Position numbers and translations under genes: made by a program. A stretch of DNA of 64,000 nt, from NCBI RefSeq assembly GCF_000224145.3, contig NW_004190425.2, positions 410,070 through 474,069 of the forward strand, written 5' to 3'. This document shows, in pieces, positions 57,301-64,000 of this stretch. The first letter of the stretch is position 1. Each line of letters opens with the position of its first letter. This DNA is from Ciona intestinalis. Taxonomy: Eukaryota; Chordata; Ascidiacea; Phlebobranchia; Cionidae. Under the pieces are notes generated by a model. The model searched no databases. It saw only the letters and a program-made list of their open reading frames with translations, and was not told the DNA's origin.

Positions 57301-60300
57301 AATAGGTAAAGAATTGTTATAATAAATATAGAATGTTTTTGTTAGTTTTAAAAAATGCTTTAATGTCTTTATTGATAAAAGCTTTTACAAACTCCATATA
57401 AACGTTATTTTTATTTTTGTTACATGTTTTAGAGATCCGCAGAGAATCAGTCTCGAGTTTGAAATCGGAACTTTCAACACAAAGGACGAAATAGTGGTAA
57501 GTAGTATTAACAAAGACTATTTGCCAGTATTTTAATGTTACGTTTTACGCAGGCGGCAATTCATAACAACACACACCTGAAAGGCAAAACGTTTACTGCG
57601 GATGCGCTCAACCAATCTGTTCCAGTTTTTAAGAAGTCCCCCCGCTTCAATGATACATTAACAAAGAAAGTCTTGATTTTCTTCACTGACGGAATGTAAG
57701 TGGAAAGATGTTTATTGCATTTTTTTCTTTTCTTATGCAACTAATTAAACATAAACGTAACTTAGCCATTACCACAAATCTTGGGCACATTGTTACCAAA
57801 AAAAGAAGAAAGAGTATAATTTTGAGGTAACTAACTTATTCCAAACTACCATTTAGTACTGTGAGTCAAGATAGGACTGCTTTAGTACATAATATCCAAA
57901 TATCTTAATAGTGTTTTAAACAATTAACAAAAGTCTATTGGAATCGTGAGGATTCAGTTTTATAATTCTTTGAATATTCTTTGTTTACAACCAATTGAGA
58001 TGAGAAAATTAAATCAAAATGTGTCCCATTTTACCCCAGCCTACTATATAGATGATTTAAAACACCAGGGTGGTTGAAAACTGTATGATAACATAAATCA
58101 TGTGACTCAGAGCCACAGACGCGGCCGACGTTCCATATAGTGCGCAATTCGTGAGAGATGCAGGTATTATACCAATAGCTGTCGGCGTTACGCAATCTAT
58201 TCTTCCAAGTCGAGTCCCTAGAGCTATACGGCAACTACAGGTATATTAACCAACTCATTTTACTTTTCCTACAGTAACACGGCAGCAATATTAAATTATA
58301 ACACTTCCTCTAAACCAGAGGTACTGGGATCAGGGCTCATCGCTGCTATCATTGTGAGCGTATATGTTCCGTTGAACAAACACTTAACGGTCAATTTTCC
58401 CACCCAGTGGTCACTAATGGGTTGTCCAAATTATCAGCTATACATAAAAAAATGGAAAGATCACCCAAAAAATATTCACTTACAAAGTAACAAAAATGAC
58501 AACTCGTAAGTTTGCACGAAGTGTATGAACACCAGTGTTACAACAACTATCGTTGTTCGACACCAGCAAGATAAAGCAAATTCACTCACTCATTCACCAT
58601 CGTTTTGTATCATACCCTTCGTGTCCGAAACAAAACATATCCGGAAACTATACACAAAGAAATCTCATGGCATGCATGACACTGTTACATAGATTGTGTG
58701 TATATATATATATATATATATGGTCCTGGACGCTGCTCTAACGGCCCATCACTATAGTATACATACAATATACAATGATGTATAAGCTTTTTCATTAAAA
58801 CCCACGCGTACACGTAGGACTCGAAACCAACGCAATATACCAAAGCTTTTTCTTTCCCAAAACAAACTAAATTCACAATACACCAAGTTTTCCACGATAC
58901 CACCACGTTAATTGCACAACGCGGACCTGTTTTTGTTCAACACTGGTCAGATGTAGACGTTACAAGAGAAAGGGGCGCACTCGCGCCACGATGACTATAA
59001 TTCGCCCACAAAGTAACATACATAACTCATTTATTCATTCATTGATTCATTCATTCATTCATTCATTCATTCATTCATTCATAATTATCACTAAAGCAAA
59101 ATACGTGACACAAAATCTACAAAACACATCAAGCAAAAAAACTTGCCGTTAAAACTCAAAACAGTTTTTCACACACTCTGTATATGCTACAGAAGGTTCT
59201 AATTTTTTAACAGCTGAATTGGCATCATTCATTTTCTTTTTCCAGACAATTGCGACTGGTGAAGTTGGAAACACCGAACGTTCATATGTTATTGGAAAGA
59301 CAGCCGACCTTGGAACAATTGTAGATGAAATATTTCAAACTATATCTGGGATTGTTCTTGAAGGTAATAATCAACAAGAAAGTTATATTAGTGGTATAGC
59401 TCGCAATCCGACGCTATAAGATGTGCGAAACAGACCACTCGTCTTATAACAACTGTCGTTTTCCGACCACACCAAAATAGATAAGTTACACTTGTTTAAA
59501 ACATATTCATGCTGTTAGCACATAAATCCCATACTCCGTAAGTGTGTCTTAAATAATTACCAGCGCCGTTTAAAAGTCGTTCGGGTGATATTCTATGTTT
59601 ACTACCTAATGGGACGCTAACACAAAATGAAAACATTCACTTCGTACCCCCACCCTACTACATGTAAAATCTTTTATAGCATTCGATTAGTAATAAACAA
59701 GAAATATTTACAGAATTCTATGTTAGCCTCGCCCCTTGTTAATTGTTTAAAACTCGATTAAAATATATTGGATTTAGGTGCTAAGGGTGTCCCATCTTAC
59801 CCTTCAGTATTATATTTACCTAACACGTAAAACTAACCTTTTATTCTTAGTGTCAGCAACTAGTGGAGCGTCGGCTCCTGGAAACAATTAAGATTTTCTG
59901 NNNNNNNNNNNNNNNNNNNNNNNNNNNNNNNNNNNNNNNNNNNNNNNNNNTACATTGCATTCATTCAAAGTTATATTAGTGGTATAGCTCGCAATCCGGC
60001 GCTATAAGATGTGTGAAACAGACCACTCGTCTTATAACAACTGTCGTTTTCCGACCACGCCAAAATAAATGTTTAAAACATATTCATGCTGTTAGCACAT
60101 AAATCCCATACCCCGTAAGTGTGTCTTAAATAATTACCAGCGCCGTTTAAAAGTCGTTCGGGTGATATTCTGTGTTTACTACCTAATGGGACGATAACAC
60201 ATAATAAAAACATTCACTTCGTACCCCCACCCTACTACACGTAAAACTAACCTTTTATTCTTAGTGTCAGCAACTAGTGGAGCGTCGGCTCCTGGAAACA

Positions 60301-60344
60301 ATTTAAGATTTTCTGAAGCTGGTTTCACTTCCACGTATGCTACT
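54320..60344 (+). CDS. Integrin alpha chain with I domain, gene 1 (5' part only)
   Basis: Cell-surface adhesion receptor chain. The exons are 54320-54501, 55388-55580, 55971-56088, 56681-56840, 57433-57496, 57553-57695, 58111-58240, 59246-59363 and 60265-60344; phases fit throughout. A signal peptide (MLQVYICLLCIPLAYG) leads to the first propeller blades (YFGYSLAL, ILIGAPS, a CSPLRP-type Cys pair). The I domain then begins VDVLFVLDSSGSI, giving the MIDAS DxSxS. Its Thr site is GKTFTADALN and its Asp site is FFTDG. After it, FSEAGFTSTYAT returns to the propeller, as in animal alpha chains with an inserted I domain. Later propeller, stalk, membrane and tail exons were not found before gene 2 starts at 61335. 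The gene is therefore a truncated duplicate or is broken by the assembly gap inside it. An upstream in-frame ATG (54236) lies within a MITE and was rejected. Confidence 0.85.
54570..55052. repeat. MITE family A inserted into another family A copy
   Basis: The outer copy opens at about 54570 (ATGGTTGGGAAAGGTGGGAC) and breaks after ATAACCGTGTCCTCGCCAC. A complete reverse inner copy fills 54752-54950 (ATAGGGTGGGGGGAGATGGG to CCCCCACCCTACTGTA). The outer copy ends at 55020-55052 with ATCTTACCCCACAGTACTAT. Confidence 0.65.
55165..55353 (+). repeat. MITE family A, forward copy
   Basis: It runs from CAGTAGGGTGGGGGGAGATC to CATCTGGTCCCACAGGACT and ends 35 bp before integrin exon 2. Confidence 0.75.
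55718..55830 (+). repeat. MITE family A, left part
   Basis: It starts ATATAGTCGGGTGCGGAGTT. The core continues to CTCACAACTCCCATAGAG and then stops. Confidence 0.7.
56130..56285 (+). repeat. SINE-like repeat, forward
   Basis: TGGGCAAGATACTTAACG, CACTTGTGTTATAAACTGCG and CCACCATGCAAGGATAAAG belong to the family. The middle is shortened. Confidence 0.6.
56845..57130 (-). repeat. Two reversed SINE-like fragments
   Basis: 56845-56975 carries TGGCCGGAAAACGGCAGTTG, ACCAGCTTACCAGTTACCAG and TTACTTTGTGGGCGAT. 57010-57130 starts again with ATGAATGAATGTAGCTTCT and keeps less. Confidence 0.6.
57856..58049 (-). repeat. MITE family A, reverse copy
   Basis: It runs from AGTACTGTGAGTCAAGATAG to CATTTTACCCCAGCCTACTA and ends about 60 bp before integrin exon 7. 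Confidence 0.75.
58310..58590 (+). repeat. SINE-like repeat, forward
   Basis: CAGAGGTACTGGGATCAGGG, CGCTGCTATCATTGTGAGCG, CACTAATGGGTTGTCCAAAT, CTTACAAAGTAACAA and ACAACTATCGTTG occur in family order. A (TA)n run (58696-58720) and an ATTC tetranucleotide run (59027-59082) lie further on. Confidence 0.7.
59380..60318 (+). repeat. Near-identical segments on both sides of the assembly gap
   Basis: 59380-59900 and 59968-60318 repeat the same sequence around 50 N (59901-59950). Both include a partial MITE family A copy and the start of integrin exon 9. The first copy holds about 170 bp extra (59655-59826, another MITE piece), and its exon differs by one base near the gap. This looks like two alleles placed in tandem. 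Confidence 0.85.
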
Positions 60345-61082
60345 GTGAGTATGTTTCTTTGAAGGGGTGTTTTTTTTTGCTTTCCGTTTATTTTATGTTT
60401 GTACGTTGTTTGTTCGTTTGTTGACGAAACATATCAAGACATCAAGAAATATCAACTGACAGAACAGATTCGATTAATCTTGAAGAGACAAAATATAAAG
60501 GTAAAAGAAGGTATAGTAAATTTACTTATTTTTATCCGTATGCCTTCATATGTTATATACGTGACCACCCCTTGGCAAAGTCGTTAACGCGCGAGCCCCT
60601 AACTTAGGCTATAGGTAATTGGTTCAAGGATCGTCGCTGCTACCATTGTGGGCGTATATGTTTTTGGTCAAGTCACCTAACCGCAATTGTTGTCACTAAT
60701 GGGTTGTCCAAATTATCAGCCATACATAAAAATGAAAACATCCAATAAAATAATCACCTACAAAGTAACATACATACTCGAGGATAAGTAGGTTACATTC
60801 ATTCATTTACGTGTAACCTAACTCATTTTTTTGCTGCCGCTGCCGATGACGAAAAAGATAAAACTAGAACAAAATATTGAGACCGAGTTTCCTGTTTTTC
60901 ATGAAAAGACATGAAATGGCGGTGTGTTATATATTTAGTAACATTCTTATTTTCACTGAGTCTTTATGTAAAGGCAATTTAAATGAGAAAGAGTTTTCTC
61001 GTTCCAAAGAAAGTTACTGATCACCATGAGAGAAATTAGCGTAAAATGTATATAGAATTGTTGTAATAGATATATACTAGGG
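60345..61082. other. Between integrin genes; SINE-like repeat
   Basis: A nearly complete forward SINE-like copy lies at about 60560-60815 (tRNA-like head CAAAGTCGTTAACGCGCGAG, then CGCTGCTACCATTGTGGGCG and CACTAATGGGTTGTCC). No further exon of integrin gene 1 could be found, although one would be expected. Confidence 0.5.
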
Positions 61083-61249
61083 TATAGTGGGGTGAGGGAA
61101 GACGGGACACCTTTAGCAGACAATATCCAAGTATCCTGATCGTATTTTGAATCTACAGTTTTATTATTCTTTAAATGTTCTTTGTTTACTACCAAACGTG
61201 GCGAGAAAATTAAATAAATCGGTTTCCCATTTTCCCCACCCTATTATAA
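61083..61249 (-). repeat. MITE family A, reverse copy
   Basis: It runs from TATAGTGGGGTGAGGGAAGA to CATTTTCCCCACCCTATTAT and ends 86 bp before the second integrin ATG. Confidence 0.8.
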
Positions 61250-61334
61250 AATCATTATGTTTTTATGGAAACTATTTCCATTTTTATTGATAAAATCATT
61301 TATTAACTTCCTGATAACTAGCAACAGGTTAAAA

Positions 61335-63823
61335 ATGGGATTGTCTATACTTATATTGGTTGTTTTGCTTGTTAATGCCGAAACCAATGCTTTTAATATA
61401 AAAACAAACCAGGTTTCAAAGTTGGCCCACAATACTTCAAGACTTGCGTCGCAATATTTTGGACAAAAGATTCATTTTCATTCAGACCACAGGTAAAAAT
61501 GAGTGTCCATTATTTTTCAAAATAAAAAATGTTTAGTTATAAAAACCTAAAAAGTAATAAAAAAATAAAAATATAAGTTATAAAAAAGCTTTTTCATAGT
61601 TGTTTTTTGTCTGTAAATACCGCACATCGGCCAAGGATCAACACAAAGCATCTTTAACTGTCTCTAAAAAGGAATATACTTTATTTAGAAAGATTGTTTA
61701 TGGACAAAAATTGCAGAACATATAGTAGGACGGGGAAATACGGGACACCTTTAACACATTATATGTATAAATGTCCTGATCGTGTTTTAAACAATCAACA
61801 ACCGTCTATGGGAGTCGTTGGATACGGTTTTATATTTTTTTCACTGTTCAATAATGTTTACTACCAAATGGGACAAGTAAATAAAAAAAATTGTGTCCCA
61901 CCTTCCCCCAACCTACTATATACAAAATATTATTTTTACTTTTTTTCCATTTTTTTCTTTTTCCAGCCTCTTGGTTTCTGTTCCGTACGACACCCACGGC
62001 TCCAATGATGTCAAGAGCGCCAGTGGTGGTTTATCGTCGTGCCCAATTCGATTCAATGTTGAGCAACATTCACAGTGCGATGACGTCACGCCCACGTCAC
62101 CAAACCTTAGTGCACGAGATGGATTCGGTTTGGACTTTGAGGTTGATCCTCGCGGGAATGTTACCGTAAGTAAAATGTGATTGTCTTACTTCTAACTTGA
62201 TAATATTAAACAATTAACGGCGATTGCTCTAACCCAGTGTGTCACCGATGGGGTGTCCAAATTATCAGCCACAAATAAAAAGCATTAAATCACCTACAAA
62301 GTAACATACATGGTAACTCGTAAGCTCGCATGAGGTGTATGAAACAGAACACCTGTGTTATAACGACTGTCGTTTTCCTGCAATGCAGGGATAAAGTAAA
62401 TTACATTTATTTAACATATATAAATAACATATACAAAATGGCTTGTTTGTCAGCTAGGTGTAGCGACCACGCTTATTTTATTTTAATTAATTGTAAATAA
62501 GTTCTTAACTGTAAACGTGTTTTAACAACTGTTATTTTGTCGCTATATCCTGTCTTTAAGTTTAAAATATTTCTAAATCTTTGCTACCGTAATCAAAGAG
62601 ACAAACAAAGTTATCTTAGTATTGATATTTATCGTTGCGTTGCGGGGCAAAACGGCACATCGTTAACATGCTTGTAAAATGAACGTAAATACTTATTTTT
62701 CATAAACGAGTTACCTAATCTAATGTACAATATATCTCATGCAACTGTTTTTACTATATATACGTTTTTCTATGTTTATTTTCCAGGCATGTGCACCGTT
62801 ACGCAGCCAAACGTGCAGAGGAAATGTATTGAAACTTGGTTACTGCTACACAGGTACCGGTCATGGTACAGTTTGGAGTCCACTGTCTATCGTGGAAGGA
62901 TTCAATTCAGGTGAATAATATTTCAAAACTTGATTTTGACTTTTAAGTACATTAGTAGCGACAATAAAAAGTGCTTATAATAGTTTTACTTTATTTCTCT
63001 TTTCGATTATACGGTAGCAAAGATTTAAAAACATTTTAAACAAAAAGACAAGATATAGCGATAAAGCAACAGATGTTAAAACACAAAAAAGAAAACAGTA
63101 TACGACTAGACTATAAAGTATTCTATGGAAAGACGGCTACCGTTAAAGCGTTCCAGGTTTTTTAACGTGTTCTCAATAATTAACAACATCTATATTACAG
63201 TTTCGAGGATATGGTTATATAATTCTGTAATGGTTATTTGTTTACTACCATACGGGACATTAAAAATCCTGAACCTTTTTTATATTTTATGTCTTTTCCC
63301 AACCTAATATATAGAAGCTCTTTTTTATAAATCAAGCTATACGGTAAACAACATGAATTTAACTATAATATAATGTATAGTATACTGTGGAGTAAGATAG
63401 AACACCTTTAACACATAATATCCAAACATTCGGATCATGTTTTATACAATTAACAACGGTCTTTGGGAGTCATAAGGATGCGGTTTTATAATTCCTTTAA
63501 TGTTTTTTTACTACCAATTGGGACAAGAAAATAAAATAAGGAGTTGTCCTATTTTCCTAATTCTACTATAATATTAAAAATGTTAAGTTTAATTAAAAAT
63601 AATGTTTCGATAATTTATAATATAAAATACGACTGAATGTTTTATGTTTAGATTGCCCCCATGATCAAGTGGATTTATTATTTGTATTGGATGGTTCCAC
63701 TTCAATAAACGAGGCTGATCCGAATAATTTCAACACCGTAAAGAATTGGGTTAAAAATATTACGAAACGGTTCGATATTACAAGCAGTGGATCCGCAGCC
63801 GTTGGTCTCATTCAGTATTCGAC
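61335..63823 (+). CDS. Integrin alpha chain with I domain, gene 2 (runs off window)
   Basis: Tandem paralogue of gene 1. The exons are 61335-61492, 61967-62165, 62787-62910 and 63652-63823, with the same exon phases as gene 1. The signal peptide starts MGLSILILVVLLVNAETNA. A propeller start follows (LASQYFGQKIHF, SLLVSVPYDTHGS) and then the Cys-bearing blade (ACAPLRSQTCRGN, LKLGYCYTG). The I domain opens VDLLFVLDGSTSINEA; its MIDAS reads DGSTS, keeping Asp, Ser and Ser at DxSxS. The donor of exon 4 (after TCGAC at 63823) is inferred from phase and from gene 1. The remaining exons lie beyond the window. The two proteins differ a good deal in sequence, so the duplication is not recent. Confidence 0.85.
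61720..61922 (-). repeat. MITE family A, reverse, well preserved
   Basis: It runs from TATAGTAGGACGGGGAAATA to CTTCCCCCAACCTACTATAT and ends 45 bp before exon 2 of integrin gene 2. Confidence 0.85.
62200..62620. repeat. SINE-like repeat followed by reversed family B
   Basis: 62200-62415 is a forward SINE-like copy (ATTGCTCTAACCCAGTG, ATGGGGTGTCCAAATTATCA, CCTACAAAGTAACATACATG, AACGACTGTCGTTTTCC). It is directly joined to a reversed family B copy at 62425-62620 (GTAGCGACCACGCTTATT to AATCAAAGAGACAAACAAAG). Confidence 0.7.
62975..63090 (+). repeat. Repeat family B, left half
   Basis: ATTATACGGTAGCAAAGATT and AAGACAAGATATAGCGATAA are visible. The right half is absent. Confidence 0.65.
63100..63572 (-). 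repeat. Two MITE family A copies, reverse
   Basis: A diverged copy at about 63100-63315 keeps TTTGTTTACTACCATACGGG. A better copy at 63378-63572 runs from TATAGTATACTGTGGAGTAA to TTTTCCTAATTCTACTATAA. Confidence 0.65.
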
Positions 63824-63907
63824 GTATCTGCCGAATTTGTACGTATATATATGCATATGCAATATTACACAGAAATGACAGTACTAACAAATTACCGGTG
63901 TTATAAT

Positions 63908-64000
63908 ATAGTATTGTGGGGGAAGACGGGACAACTTTAGCACGTAACATCCTGATCTTGATTTTAATGATGAAACAACGGTCTAGTAGAGTCGTGAGGG
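63908..64000 (-). repeat. MITE family A, cut by window end
   Basis: It begins TATAGTATTGTGGGGGAAGA and continues ACAACTTTAGCACGTAACAT up to the last base. Confidence 0.8.

Overview
The window looks like a tunicate genome, most likely a Ciona species. It is AT-rich, its genes are compact and split into many small GT-AG exons, and it carries a Cys-rich chordate secreted protein (IGFBP), integrin alpha chains with an I domain, and very dense short MITE and SINE-like repeats of the kind described in Ciona. A run of 50 N at 59901-59950 shows it comes from a draft assembly.

Layout. 1-4.6 kb: AT-rich sequence and repeats, no gene I can support. 4.6-15.1 kb (minus): an 18-exon SLC9B/NHA sodium-proton antiporter whose introns are packed with MITEs. 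15.9-16.4 kb (plus): a three-exon gene for a 94-residue protein, head to head with the antiporter. 18.4-19.5 kb (minus): a four-exon insulin-like growth factor binding protein with both the IGFBP and the thyroglobulin type-1 domain; a relic of the same exon lies 3.3 kb away. 23.6-25.9 kb: a cluster of small inverted-repeat elements. 26.0-27.7 kb (plus): an intact 581-residue piggyBac-type transposase ORF in which all three catalytic aspartates are replaced. 28.3-31.7 kb (plus): a spliced GIN1-like integrase-derived gene. 34.7 kb (minus): tRNA-Arg(ACG). 35.4-37.6 kb (plus): ribosomal protein L11, complete. 39.5-44.9 kb (plus): Rab5, complete. 46.0-51.7 kb (minus): a GT32-like Golgi glycosyltransferase, complete in eight exons. 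54.3-60.3 kb and 61.3 kb to the window end (plus): two tandem integrin alpha genes with I domains. The first appears to stop after the I domain, near the gap; the second runs off the window.

The protein genes are unrelated housekeeping, membrane and secreted genes and do not form one pathway. What unites the window is its repeats: roughly 40 copies of one about 190-bp MITE (family A here), about nine copies of an about 220-bp repeat (family B), and many pieces of a tRNA-headed SINE-like repeat. The best candidates for undescribed biology are the adjacent pair of apparently domesticated transposase and integrase genes, the tunicate IGFBP and its relic, the mucin-like loop inserted in the antiporter, a 32-bp palindrome bounded by 10-bp direct repeats, and a templated-insertion scar in a Rab5 intron. 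Exon borders were read by eye from splice sites, reading phase and family similarity.
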